This document shows, piece after piece, positions 22,259-33,433 of a DNA stretch of 64,000 nt (position 1 is its first letter; the number at the start of each line of letters is the position of its first letter). The notes beneath the pieces are model-generated. The model saw only the letters and a program-made list of their open reading frames with translations. It was not told where the DNA came from and did no database searches. The stretch lies in assembly GCA_018806915.1 (NCBI GenBank), contig JAGKQI010000101.1, positions 372,001 through 436,000 of the forward strand. The letters are read 5' to 3'. The translations under genes and the position numbers were made by a program. Origin of the DNA: Phytophthora colocasiae (Eukaryota; Oomycota; Peronosporomycetes; Peronosporales; Peronosporaceae).

Positions 22259-25200
22259 ATGGCGACACCACAGACAAGTACTGCTGCCTCGTCAGCAAGT
22301 AGCACCTCGATGGTGGGGACAACGGCAGCCGGAAGCGTCGGACCAAATGTATCGAGTTCGGCTAGTGTTGTAATACCCACAGCAACTACATCGGTAGCTT
22401 CTACTGGAGTGTTGGGTACTACTGGGAGCAACATGTCCGGTGGATTTACGTTTTCAAGTGTGATGACTGGTAGACAAGCAACAATGCCAATGGGGTCTCA
22501 ATCTTCTGTGGCTAGTGTTGGGGCCACGGGCATACCGTCCTTTACGACGTTGCCTGGTACTGGAATGGCACACAGTTATGGATTTCCTACTGGTATGTAT
22601 GGCTCAGGAGCAATTGGTACTCATATTAGTCGCCCCGTTGGAAGTGGTGGAGGTGGAATTAAGGACATCTCAAACAAACCTCCTGTAATGAAGAGCAGTT
22701 TTGACCTTTACGCGGTGCAGCTGAAGACGTATTTGACTCGCTTAGGTTTGTGGAGTTTAATTGACGGTACGGAGATACGTCCACTCTACGATGTAAACCT
22801 GCAAGCTGATTTTGACGCACGGGATAATGCTGCTCGAGAGGCGATTTTACGTGGTATCCCTGAGGTAGACGCGGAGTTAATATGCCACGAGGTTTCTGCG
22901 AAGGATATGTGGATTCGCTTTGAGAACAAGCAGACCAAGCGAGAGTATGCAAACTACATTTTTGCTCGTGAACAGCTATACTCGAGTAAGTACAATCGTG
23001 ATTTGGAAATGACTGATTGGCTTCGAGATATCCAGTTGAAGCGTAGAGAACTTTCACATTATGGCATAGTGATAAGTGACGAAGAGTTTGCTGAAATTCT
23101 TCTGGCCAATGTGACTCGGACACACCGAGACGTTGTGCGTCAGTTCTCACGCCACTATGCTGCACTTGCCTTACCTGGAACTCAACTGATGCCACCCACA
23201 TCCGCGCAAGTGATGAATGCTCTCCTTGCGGAGGAGGCTCTGGACGAGAATGTCGCGGATGCTCCTAGGGCGATTGGATCTACTAGTAAGCAAAAGACGA
23301 ATTCTGGAGCTGATAGTGGAGGAAATAGCAAGAAGAAGCGTCGAGGGCGATACAAGGCAAAGCAGAAGAACAAAGATGGGAATTCTGGTAAAACCAAGAA
23401 AGTTGTTTGCTGGAAGTGCGGTGAGCAGGGCCACATTAGGCCTAACTGCCCTAATGAGAAATCGGATGATAATTCTCAAAACCAGAAACAATCTGCGGGT
23501 ATGGAAGCCAAGCGTTGGCAGAATAAGCAAGGAGGTGAAGATAAAGGTGGAAAGAAGAGTATTGATGCATTGACAGTGCGCAAGATTGGTGCGACTGCAG
23601 TTGGCACTCGTTCTCGGAAGTCTGGAATGACAGAGTGGGTTCTGGATACAGCAACTGACGTACATGTCTGTACTGACATGAGCTTGTTGGACAACCCACA
23701 GCGAGATAATGAACACCTTTTTATCGACTTCGATGGTCAACCGAAAGGAGAACGGCTGGTTGGTGATGTGCGAGTCATTGTGACCAATCTAAACGGAAAC
23801 CAAGAGGAAGTTTTGACTCTGATTGGTACTGTTCATACGCCTACTGGACCGGATAACCTGTTGAGTTCTCACTTACTTGAAGAACATGGGTGGAAAATGG
23901 CTTTCGAACGGGAGAATGGAATAGCCTGCTGCTACCTGATGAAAAATGAAGTGAAGCTCAGACTGGAGAAGAAACGAGGTCGTTATCGACTACAAGCGAG
24001 ATCCTCTGGAGATCGTGAAGTACATATTATCTCACAAGCAGCTAAACGGGATACAAGCGCTCTTGAGAGATGGCACCTACGGTATGCTCATCTGAATTAT
24101 CCAGCATTGCGACAAATGATTTCGCATGAGACGGCTACTGGGTTTGAGGGCTTGGATAGTGATAACACTGCAGAACCAACTGACAAATGCTGGACATGTC
24201 GGGCATCGAAACTTAAGCGTATGTCGTATAAGAAGACAATAACAAGACGAACTACCGAATGTTACCAGAAACTGATGTCGGATATGTGCTATGTAGGGGT
24301 GGAAACTCACCTCGGCTACAAGCATTTCCAGCTGATACAAGATGAAGCAACACGATACGTGTGGGGTTTCTTGATGAAAGCAAAGGAAGAAGACACTACT
24401 GTTGCGATGAGCCACGTGAAGTGGTTGCTGGCCCAAGGGCACAGAGTCGAAGTATTCTCGTGTGACTGAGGAAAGGAGCTGGTAAATAAACGGATGAAAG
24501 CATTTCTCAGGGCGGAAGGAGTAGAGTTCTTGTGGACAAATGCTTACAGTCTTGAGGAAAATGGTCTTGTCGAAAAGATGAACGGCGTCTTGTTGTCACG
24601 CGTACGTAGTTTACTGACAACTGCGAACATGCCGGATCTGTTGTGGGGTGAAGCTTTTACGTTTGCGGTGGAAGTAGTGAATGTAAGTCCATCTCGAGGC
24701 CTAGATGGTGACACACCTTACGCGCGACGATTTGGTGAGAAGCCATACGTTGGAATCATGCGTGTGTGGGGATGTGTTGTGCACGAGTTCACGCCCAAGG
24801 TGCTACGCACTAACAAGCTGGAGAATCCTGGTAAATTGGGTCTTTTCCTTGGATTCGCGAAGAACTCAGAAGGGTTTCGCATTTTGAATCTACGAAATGG
24901 AGACATTAATGAGAGACGTTCGGTGGAGTTTGATGAGAGCTGGACCGTGTAGTGTTCATATGTGGAGCATTTATTGGCAAATCGATACCAGCGTGGACAT
25001 TACAGTCTTCCGGATGTGATTCCGTTGGTTCGACTTCCTGTTATGGCAGCAGTGACTCGTAATGAGTTGGCTGCACCCCCTGCAAAACGTCAACGTCTTG
25101 CAAATGCACACGGTAGTGGACAACCTAGTGGTGTGGTAGAGCAGTCTCCGGTTAGTGCGGGGAATCCTGTGACTGAACCGTCGAGCTTGTCTCCAGCGAG

Positions 25201-27268
25201 AGTGCCTTTGGCTGATGCTCGGCTGTCACCGTTAGATGTACCGCAACGCCAGGTTGAGTACTTTGAGTACGACCAGCTACATAATGGAGGCAGCGATCTC
25301 GAGGAAGATTTGGGTGAGCCTAACAGCCTCTCAATGCCTCAACGAGAGCTGCGAGACTCTGTTGAAGTGCAGAATGCTGATGATGAAGATGTGGAGGAGG
25401 AAGTTGAAGGTGTTATAGCTTCGGGTGAACCAAGGGAAAGATATCAAAGCTCAGTGGGAGATAATGAGTCTGGAAGTGAACATGGGAGTGACTCAGATTA
25501 TCGTGACGTCTTTGAAGAAGAGAGTGATGAAGAGTTTGGTGCTGGAGAATCGTTTCGGCGCTCATCACGAATTCGCAGACCCAACGTCCGCATGAAAGAC
25601 TATGAGTTAGAGTTGCCAGAGAGTCTGGTGATCCAGGCCATGCATGCAGTGATGGATCCAGTCTCAGTGCAAGCAGCTTTGGATGCGCCGGATGCAGAAC
25701 AGTGGATTGAAGCTCTGAACAAAGAGTACAGTGAAATGTTGAGAAATAAAACATGGGAACTAGTGGAGAAACCAGAGGGCGTGAAGGTGTTGACCAGTAG
25801 ATGGGTGTTTGTTCGTAAGCGCAATGCTCAAGGCCAAGTTGAGAGACATCGAGCCCGGATAACTATTAGGGGCTGTCAACAAAAGTACGGCTTGGACTTC
25901 TGGGAGACTTACGCTCCGGTGGTGTGTATGGAAGCAGTAAGATTGATTCTTCTGCTGACTCTACACTACAGCTTAGAGTGCCGTCACATTGACTTTGTGA
26001 CAGCTTTTCTCAACGGGCCCATTGATGCAGAGATTTACATGAAGCAACCAGAATTCTTTGACGATGGAACTGGGCGAGTGTGTAAGTTGCTTCGGAGCCT
26101 GTACGGTTTGAAACAGGCACCGCGGATGTGGTACCAGACACTTGACAATTATTTGAAGGAGTGTGGCTGTAAGAGATCAAAGATGGATGGAGGCATTTAC
26201 TATCGCTGGGTTGAAAGTAGTCCTATCTTTCTGACTCTCTACGTGGATGACATTGTGATTGCTGCGTCTGCGGAGAACACCAAGCTGGTGTTGACTGAAC
26301 TGGTCAATACGTTTCAAGTGAAGGACCTAGGAAATGTGAATCACTTACTATCGATGGAAATTTAGTACATCCCAGGGGTATCGCTGACGATTTCTCAGCG
26401 AGGATACATTGGAAGAATTCTTGAACGGTTCAAGATGGACAAATGCAAGTCCATGCCAACGCCACAGGCCAAGGGCAATCTTCCTCTTCCTGGTGACCCT
26501 GACAGAGAAGTGGTATGCGTGAATAGCAATCCGGACATGGACTATCACTGCATTGTAGGTTCGTTGCAATATCTGGTGAGTTGTTCTCGGCCAGATATCG
26601 CCAATGCAGTGCGAACACTTGGCAAATTCCTTACCTGTTTCACGAAGGAGCATGAAGTGATGGCAAAACGTGTTCTGCGGTATCTGCAAGGTACACGCGA
26701 CTATGGTTTGGTATGGATCAAGCCAATACCGAGAGGAATACGGTTGGTGGCCTATGCTGATGCTGACTTAGGAAACGAGAAGGATGATCGTAAGTCTATC
26801 ACTGGCTACGTTCTTCAGCTCAATGGCTGCACTTTCGCCTACAAGAGTAAGAAGCAGTCGATCATGACGGATGATACTTGCAGTGCTGAATTTGTGGCTG
26901 CTAGTGAGTGTTCAACTATGATCATGTGGACGCACAATTTGTGCAAAGAGCTGAAGCTCCGACGGACAGAGCAAACCGTCCTGTACGAGGACAACCAAGC
27001 TACTATCAAAGTGATGGAAGAAATAAGCAGCGGATACAAAGTTCGAAGTGTGGATTTGAAATTTCACAAGGTTCGGGACTTTGTGGAACGCAAGGTGTTC
27101 CGTGTGGAGTACTGCCCAAGTGAGGATAACTTGGCAGACTTTTTTACTAAGCCGCTCGGCCCACAGCAGTTCTGTAAACTGCGTCAAGCTCTCAATGTGG
27201 TGCCAGTGCCGACTCAGGAGTCGTTGCACACGGCTAGCGATGTGGAAACTGTGGATGAGACACTGTAA
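22259..27268 (+). pseudogene. Copia polyprotein with three in-frame stops
   Basis: Single 1670-codon frame from the ATG at 22259, with TGA (24467-24469), TAG (24950-24952) and TAG (26363-26365) inside but no frameshift. Order: a Ser/Thr/Gly-rich leader; gag (UBN2-like, to about residue 330); zinc knuckle CWKCGEQGHIRPNC; protease region WVLDTATDVHVC, where DTAT replaces the usual D-S/T-G; GAG-pre-integrase RWHLRYAHLNYPAL with CWTCRASK; integrase core including ENGLVEKMNG; RT with TSRWVFVRKRN, HIDFVTAFLNG and LYVDDIVIAA; and RNase H with AYADADLGN and DTCSAEFVAASE. The first stop lies at the SDRGKE-type integrase motif (CGA to TGA); the others sit at positions compatible with CAG. Confidence 0.94.
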
Positions 27269-27281
27269 CACGAAGTGGGAG

Positions 27282-27510
27282 TGTGAACAACGGCAGTTGG
27301 CGTCTGTCGTGTTCCAAGTTTCTCTTCGCAGTTGAAGTGGTGATTTCGGACTTGTTAATGCTGAGTCTCGTCGCAGAGTATATTTACGTTTAGTATTGTA
27401 TACTGTAGCCTACTGATAACAGAGACTGCGCTCAGTCGTAGTTCTCTCGCAATCCCAATTGTGCTGAGTGGGCGAGCAGTTGTTTGTGTCTTCTGTGCCT
27501 AAAGCTAACA
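27282..27510 (+). repeat. 3' LTR of Copia element
   Basis: 229 bp, identical by eye to the 5' LTR except for four extra bases in TGTAGCCTACTGATAAC. Confidence 0.93.
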
Positions 27511-27627
27511 AAATGCTTACAAAGTATGACCAAGTGTCCGACGAACAACCGCCGCCTCGAGAGAGAGAGGCCATCGCCCCAACAGGATGCTGAATGCACC
27601 AAACCGTCCAAGCAAGAGCTCAGTAAG

Positions 27628-27643
27628 TTCATTCTTCAATTGT
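27628..27643 (+). promoter_or_regulatory. Oomycete initiator (Inr) for glycine-rich copy 2
   Basis: TTCATTCTTCAATTGT, matching TCATTYYNCAWTT, 74-89 bp upstream of the ATG at 27717. The Copia 3' LTR ends only 118 bp upstream of it, so the core promoter is intact but distal elements have been separated. Confidence 0.55.
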
Positions 27644-27716
27644 CGACGTCCTCACCAAGCGTCGATCTCAACACACCAAGCAAACTACTGTACCAGCTCC
27701 ACTCCAGTCAATTCAA

Positions 27717-28628
27717 ATGATGATCAGCAAGACGATCTGTGCCTTGTGTGTGGCGGTTGTGGCGCTCTCGGGTAGCTGGACAGAAGCGTCAACGGCGGCA
27801 GCGCAAACGTATGGACATCTGCACCAAAACCACGACGGCTACGGCAAACAAGTCAACTACGGTAAGCAAATCAACTACGGCAAGCAAGTCAACTACGGCA
27901 AGCAGGACACCTACGGCAAACAAGACAACTACGGCAAGCAGGACACCTACGGCAAACAAGTGAACTACGGCTATCAAGATAGCGATGACAAACAAGATAG
28001 CGATGACAAGCATGGTCGATATGGAGGCATCGGTGCCAACAGATACGGCGGCATCGGTGCAGGTCTCGGTGCTGATGCCGGTCTACACGCTGGTGCGGGT
28101 CTAGGCGTGAGAGGATATGGCGGAGCTGGTGTTGGAGCCGGTCTACACGGTGGCGCTGGTCTTGGAGCAATAGGGTACGGAAGTGCTGGTGTTGGTGCTG
28201 GTCTACACGGTGGTGCTGGTCTCGGAGCGAGGGGGTATGGTGGAGCTGGTGTTGGAGTCGGTCTACACGGCGGCGCCGGTCTTGGTGCTGGTGCGGGCCT
28301 GAATGCCGGTGCTGGCGTGGGTGCTGCGGGCTACGGCAACGCCAACGCGGGTGCTGGTGTCGGTGGCACTGCTGGATTAAACGCAGGAACTGGTCTTAAC
28401 GCGGGTGCAGGTTTGAGCGCTGGTGCGGGGATCAATGCCGGTGCGGGACTAAGTGCTGGTGCTGGTGCTGGTGTCAATGGCAAAGGTGGTCTAAACGCGG
28501 GTGCAAATGCTGGTGTGGGTGGAAATGCAGCTGGAAAGACCAACGGAGGATACACTGAGACTGCGGATGCTGACCAGACGTCGCAGACTGCCGCGCAGTC
28601 CAACAACTACCGTCACTTGCGCGCGTAA
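27717..28628 (+). CDS. Secreted glycine-rich repeat protein, copy 2
   Basis: 303 residues, with the same leader, YGKQ hexad block, acidic linker and HGGAGLG units as copy 1. Differences seen: Val to Ile in one hexad, Arg to Ile in a GLGARGYG unit, and 36 additional residues of Gly/Ala/Asn repeats (AGTGLNAGAGLSAGAG type) before [11 protein letters not shown]. The shared tail [20 protein letters not shown] and the following N-N-Y-R-H-L-R-A are conserved, as is the 3' flank for about 100 bp. The frame is fully open, so both copies are potentially expressed. Function is unknown; a structural extracellular role is inferred from composition and the signal peptide only. Confidence 0.83.
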   Translation: MMISKTICALCVAVVALSGSWTEASTAAAQTYGHLHQNHDGYGKQVNYGKQINYGKQVNYGKQDTYGKQDNYGKQDTYGKQVNYGYQDSDDKQDSDDKHGRYGGIGANRYGGIGAGLGADAGLHAGAGLGVRGYGGAGVGAGLHGGAGLGAIGYGSAGVGAGLHGGAGLGARGYGGAGVGVGLHGGAGLGAGAGLNAGAGVGAAGYGNANAGAGVGGTAGLNAGTGLNAGAGLSAGAGINAGAGLSAGAGAGVNGKGGLNAGANAGVGGNAAGKTNGGYTETADADQTSQTAAQSNNYRHLRA

Positions 28629-28814
28629 GTTTCAGGACGGACATTGTCTGGTCGACAAGATGATCTCAAGATTGAGCTTTTGGAGGTGACCAACAACTGA
28701 TCGTCCCCACTCGGACAATTCGCCGAGACTGCATTTTGTGTACTAGTAGTAGTAGTTGGTTGTACTAATGTGTAAGTTTTTGAAGCTGAATTTTTTTTTT
28801 TGTCGTCCTCTATT

Positions 28815-28829
28815 TTCATTCTGCCAATC
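28815..28829 (+). promoter_or_regulatory. Oomycete initiator upstream of FIRRM-like gene
   Basis: TTCATTCTGCCAAT followed by CATTT, an Inr-like match ending less than 10 bp before the ATG at 28837. It implies a very short 5' leader. Confidence 0.4.
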
Positions 28830-28836
28830 ATTTCTG

Positions 28837-31808
28837 ATGGATCGACTCTCCTCTTGTGTCGACGCTGCTGCCGTATCTACAGAGCTGCGAGCTGTTCTAT
28901 CTGATGTGGCAGGTGTCCAAGACCACCAGGAAGCTTTGGACGAAGTGGTGGCGTTCCTGGTAGCAGAGGAGGAGCGCTGGACGACTGTGTTGCAGACGCT
29001 TATTTCGGACTTAAGCGGAGTAAACTCAATTCGCGAGGTGGAATTGGAGCTGTTGGATGCCCTATTGGTTTGGATAATACACGAGACAGCGGAAAAGAAT
29101 GCCAAGGTTTTTGAGCCCTTACTACAGTATTTCCAGTTCTCTGTGACGAAACTGGAAGTTTCTGGAGACAGCAAAAGGTGGATCAAATGGGGGGATCAGG
29201 TACTGGATGTGGTGTACCAGGATGCAGTGTTGATGGAGAAGCAGAAGGATTCGAGCGGTGAAGAGGATTCAAACGTAATTTCAGATGAATTTAAAGATTT
29301 TGTGGTGAAGATTGCAACGTTATTGCTGCAGCTTCGAAACAAATTGGAGGGAGACGAAGCCCCAACTGACTTGAAGACTGTGACGTTTGTCTGGAAGGTT
29401 GGCACCATTACTTTTTTCAATTATTTACGAGTGCGCAAGCTGATGTGGATGTGATGATGTGTTTCTAGAACTTGGCGAAGCTGGCGACAGCTTTTGGTCC
29501 AGTACTGGCGAGTGCGTGTACAACCGAAGTCAATGACGGTGGAAAGGGCCAATTTGCTGTCAATGATCTCTTGGCTGCTTCTGTTGCATCTGTAGAGCGC
29601 AGTATTGGGCTTCTGCTGCTGGTTTTGGATGAAGACACCGATGGAACTCTAGATCTTACTGTACTGAAGTTCTTAAAGTTGTACTGGCGGGCATTTCAAC
29701 GGTTAATTACTGCATTCGCAGATTGTTTGGAGTCTGAGGTGGAGGAATGTGTGCTGTGTATTGTAAATGTGACTGGAAGTTTGCTGTATGCTGTGCGCCA
29801 TCGCAAAATTCCCGTAACGTCGAAGCCCGGGCAAGAGTTGCGTGATATGCTTGATCAGACTCTGGAAATGACTGAGGAAATGGCAGGAAAGACTGAAGGG
29901 GGGATCAGTGACCAAGCAAAAGAGAGTATTCGCACATTACTCTGGTTTCCAGCCACTGACATGATTCGAGCTGTGGGGCAACGCCAACCACAGGAGATCA
30001 CGAGTGTCGACGTGGAAAATTCGACCCAATGGGCTCATTTACTGGTACTTACAGCGTTTGCAGGCTTGAGTGGAGAGAGGTCTTCCGACTCGGATGTACC
30101 GTACGATGATTCCAACAGAGCTGTGGAGGTCTCGCAGTTATTTACACGCTACAGGGAATGCGCTCTCAACGAAACAATCTCACGCTCTGTAGACACGAGT
30201 AAGTTGTTCACGGATGTGATGCTTGGGTATCTCTTAAGTTTTGAAAATGTCGTGGAACTGCAGTTGACTCTGTTGAAACAAACGCTGCATCCTGACTGGA
30301 CGCAGCGCGTGTTGTGTTGGGAAATCTGGAGAGAGCTTGTGTGTTTCAGCTGGGACGAACCACTGGCTTTACAAACGCTAGAGATGCTTCTTGGTGCTAC
30401 TCAATGGGACGATACTTCAGATCCTTCTTTCGTGCTTGCAAGTGGAGTGGAAGACGAAATCCTGCAACTGATTGCGTATGTATACGTGGATCTACCTCTA
30501 TCGCTCAAGGACTTTTGTATGGACCAAGTCACTGCCGTTATTGACACGATCAGCAACGAAGGTCCTGGCCATGGATTCAATTTGCGTGTATCTTCTCAAT
30601 TAAATTTACTGGAGACATTAGCTGGCGTCCAATTCCTGAAACAGTACAATGGACCGATGAAAGATGAGTGGATCGCTAAGTACCTCCCTATGTGCTTCGA
30701 GTGCTGCGGCACAATCATAGAACTATTATCATCTAAAGCAAAAGCTCCAACGACCGAGTGGGAGAGCGTTCTCGGGATGATCCGCGTGCTTGACATGTCG
30801 TTTCTGGTGTTGAGGGGTGTATTCGACGATAATGAGCCGAAACAAGATGACATTGCAGAGTTATCGAGTATTCTAGTTCGGATGTCTGCTGAAGCGTTAT
30901 CTCAGCTGGCAAAGCTCAGTAAAAACGCCAAACCACTGGCAAATGGCGTCAACTTGGAGAAAAAGAGACCAAGTCGGGATATAAAGTTGGAGAAGGCTGG
31001 TTTCCACTGTATCGGACGAGCTATTGAGACTTGTTTGTATCTGCTTTCGAAGCTTGGACCGGTCCTCAAAGCGAACAAGAACAATCAGTGCGTACAAGTG
31101 ATAAAAGATCTGGTCGTGATCTTAGACAACATGACACAATCGGAAGGCGTCTGGATCGTTACAGCACGATTCGTCAGGGCAACGCTGTTTGACATACAGG
31201 TTGATCGTGGCGATATGAACGTGGTGTGGCAACTCTTGTTCACTTTGTTTCAGAAGCTATTCACTGCTGGACACATAGAGGAAACGTTGCTTTCAGAGAG
31301 TCTTGACGCTTTGTACGAGGTGGTCGCTCATTCGAACATTTTTGAATTGTCGGGTGCACGGTTGAGTGTACTTTTAACTGGAGAAACGAAGCAGGCTTTT
31401 ATGCAAAAAGTCTCAATGCGGAAGCTTTCGTCTGAAGATGCGTGTAAGGCGTTGGAGAAGGCTCAACTGAATACACTTCAGGCTCTAAAGAGGAGCCAGA
31501 CATCTCGGCACAATATCTTTCGAGACCGATTTCCAGATGAATCTGCAAATCTGTACACCGAACCTGATCATGATCCTCAAGGCACTTCTGCTGGATCGAA
31601 TAAACGAGCAGCAGGCAATTCAGGGACGTTGCCGCAGAAGCGCTACAAGCTTACACACTTTGTGTCTTTGTGTCGAGAGATTGAGTCCTCGCTGTCGTCG
31701 ATTGATAGCGACGAGACTGCTGCGAGCCTCCTGTCTGGTGAGGAGTTGGAGGACGCCACTGCTGTTCTGCACAAGCTTCTGGCCAAGACAATGGCGCTCT
31801 GTCCATGA
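28837..31808 (+). CDS. Large helical protein, FIRRM/C1orf112 (FLIP)-like
   Basis: 966 residues in two exons: 28837-29397 and 29469-31808, joined across a 71-bp GTTGGC...TCTAG intron so that TFVWK continues as NLAKLATAF. The start is the ATG giving MDRLSSCVDA. It is almost entirely alpha-helical with HEAT-like spacing and no enzymatic motif. The C-terminal layout (a helix pair ending EALYEVVAHSN-type sequence, then TGETKQAFMQKVS, a basic KRYK patch and a final helix IESSLSS...LHKLLAK) resembles the FIGNL1-interacting regulator of recombination and mitosis, which acts in RAD51 turnover. That assignment rests on layout and weak similarity, not on a decisive motif. It converges on RIB43A with 101 bp between stops. 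Confidence 0.7.
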
Positions 31809-31909
31809 GTTTGTACGAAATCGCTATAAAAGGTAAGAGTTTGAGGCTAAAGTTCATCTACTTGCTCAATTCTGTCTTCACTCGCGCTGCCTACGAGGAG
31901 ACGGATCCG

Positions 31910-33106
31910 TCAACGATAAGACCGACCGAATCTTTGAAAGAAACTGGGCTCGAACTTGCCGCGTGCTCGATCGTCGTTGATCCTCTCACGCTCTGCTGCT
32001 TGTTTAGCCTGCTGCACACGGGTAACACGGACATCCATTTCCATCTGCGCTCGTCGCTGTTGAGCCAGAAGTTCCTCCTGCGCTAGTGTCCGTTGCAGTT
32101 CTCGCTGGTTTCGAGCATCTTCTTCCGCCTGCTCACGCTCCTGTTGTCTAAGACGAGCTTTCTCACCAAAAATTTCGTCGTTCCGCCGGAGATAGTACTT
32201 GGTTTGCTCTCCTGAGAACCCTTTCCAGTGGTCTACACGGACGCGATGGTCAAATGACTTCCCAGGAAGAGCTGCCTGCAGTGGATTTTCACTCACGAGA
32301 TTACTCTCCAGTGTGCGTTGAATCTCCCGAGCGTCCTCCTCCTGTTCAAGTCTGCGACGGTCGTTCTCTCCTTGGCGCTGTTGGGCAAAAAGACGCTGGT
32401 TGAAGCGACTAATTTCAGCGGATGCCGCTGCTCGTTCTCGCTCGTTACCTTGGTGCAGGTCCTCCATCAGCCGCTCAATCTCGAAGAGTTCTGCCATGTA
32501 TGTGGCCTGTGCTGCATTCTCATCAGCGTTGCGCTGGGCTTCCTCGGCCATTTTCTGGATCGACCACTGCTTCATCTGCATGGCCTGTAACCGGATCCGT
32601 TCAAGTCGAGCGACGTCTTCACCGTGGAACTTCTGTGCAGCTCCTGTCGCACAGCTGTCTGGATCAATGCTCAAGGCGCGGGTATCTGCTTCACGAGCTC
32701 GATTCTGACGACCTTCGGCACTTTGGAGGTCCCAGTCGTTGCGAAGTGTCAGAAGCTCTCGCCGCTTTGCGAGTGCGTCTTCCGACTCGACCTGTAACAA
32801 GTATCGACGGATGGCAGCATCCTCCTCTTCACTTACGCGTTTGGCTTCCCGATCTGCTGCATCTTGAAGCTGCCGTTCCTCGATCTGGTTCTTCACACCT
32901 GCGATGTCCGCCTGCCAAAGGAAAATGGGATGAGTGGAGCTTTAAATGCGGAAGTCAAGATAGCAACAAGCTTGTACCCCAATGCATCGAAGACGACCAG
33001 GTCCGAGCTTCTTCGTACGTTCGATTTCGCGTTGACGTCGAGCATCGATCCGAAGCTCTTCTTTATTCTCGGGTGCCGCAGGTGGCGGCATGGTCCCGAC
33101 CACCAT
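31910..33106 (-). CDS. RIB43A-like flagellar protofilament-ribbon protein
   Basis: 376-residue coiled-coil protein of axonemal doublet microtubules, where RIB43A binds inside the A-tubule. Exon 1 is 33106-32978 (from MVVGTMPPPAAP), exon 2 is 32911-31910; the 66-bp intron (GTACAA...GGCAG) joins RLRCIG to ADIAGV, reproducing the family's ...IGVD...Q...K start. Nearly all of the rest is Glu/Arg/Gln-rich helix. The conserved patch SIDPDSCATGAAQKFHGED and the C-terminal FSGEQTKYYLRRNDEI are diagnostic, and the total length matches RIBC proteins. Presence fits an organism with motile zoospores. An alternative ATG lies at 33091. Confidence 0.9.
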
Positions 33107-33433
33107 AATTGACGCTTCCTTTGTCTTGTATAACTCTGTGTGAGGTTTCACGTTTCCGCTTTCCACTTGGTGTATGCGATGGAGACAAGTACTATTCCTG
33201 ACAACCGTTTTAGCTGCCACGCCCCCCATCATTGCTAAAGGTAGTTCGCTTGGGCGACTCCTTTTATTTTGTTTGGTTTCGTTTTTCATTCCTCGCTGTT
33301 GTTTTGGCGGTAGCCTAATTTGTGATAAAATACCTTTCATAAAGCACAGAGATGACCACTGCTGCTTGAACACCACCTTCGGCCAGTGGCACGTGAAGGA
33401 GCGGTGGGGCGGGTTTCCTGGAGTGGAGACGGC

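Larger units (their letters stand above)
21967..27510 (+). mobile_element. Ty1/Copia LTR retrotransposon
   Basis: 5544-bp element on plus, flanked by AAATG duplications (21962-21966 and 27511-27515). LTRs begin TGTGAACAACGG and end AAAGCTAACA. A candidate primer-binding site GGTACTGAGCCC directly follows the 5' LTR and a purine tract GAAGTGGGAG precedes the 3' LTR. By eye the LTRs are identical apart from a 4-bp indel, so the insertion is young. It interrupts the glycine-rich gene upstream region in the right arm. Confidence 0.96.
14568..28733 (+). repeat. Right arm of the large inverted duplication
   Basis: Inverted counterpart of 6342-10577. The arm sequence proper is 14568-14648, 20547-20789, 21945-21966 and 27516-28733. 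The intervals are a Gypsy element, a MULE and a Copia element, plus about 430 bp (14649-15038 and 20504-20546) that the left arm lacks. It contains glycine-rich copy 2. Confidence 0.9.

Noticed and set aside
17190..26365. Reassignment of TAG/TAA to glutamine
   Set aside because: Host genes in the window end at TAG, TAA and TGA at family-consistent positions, so retroelement stops are mutations.
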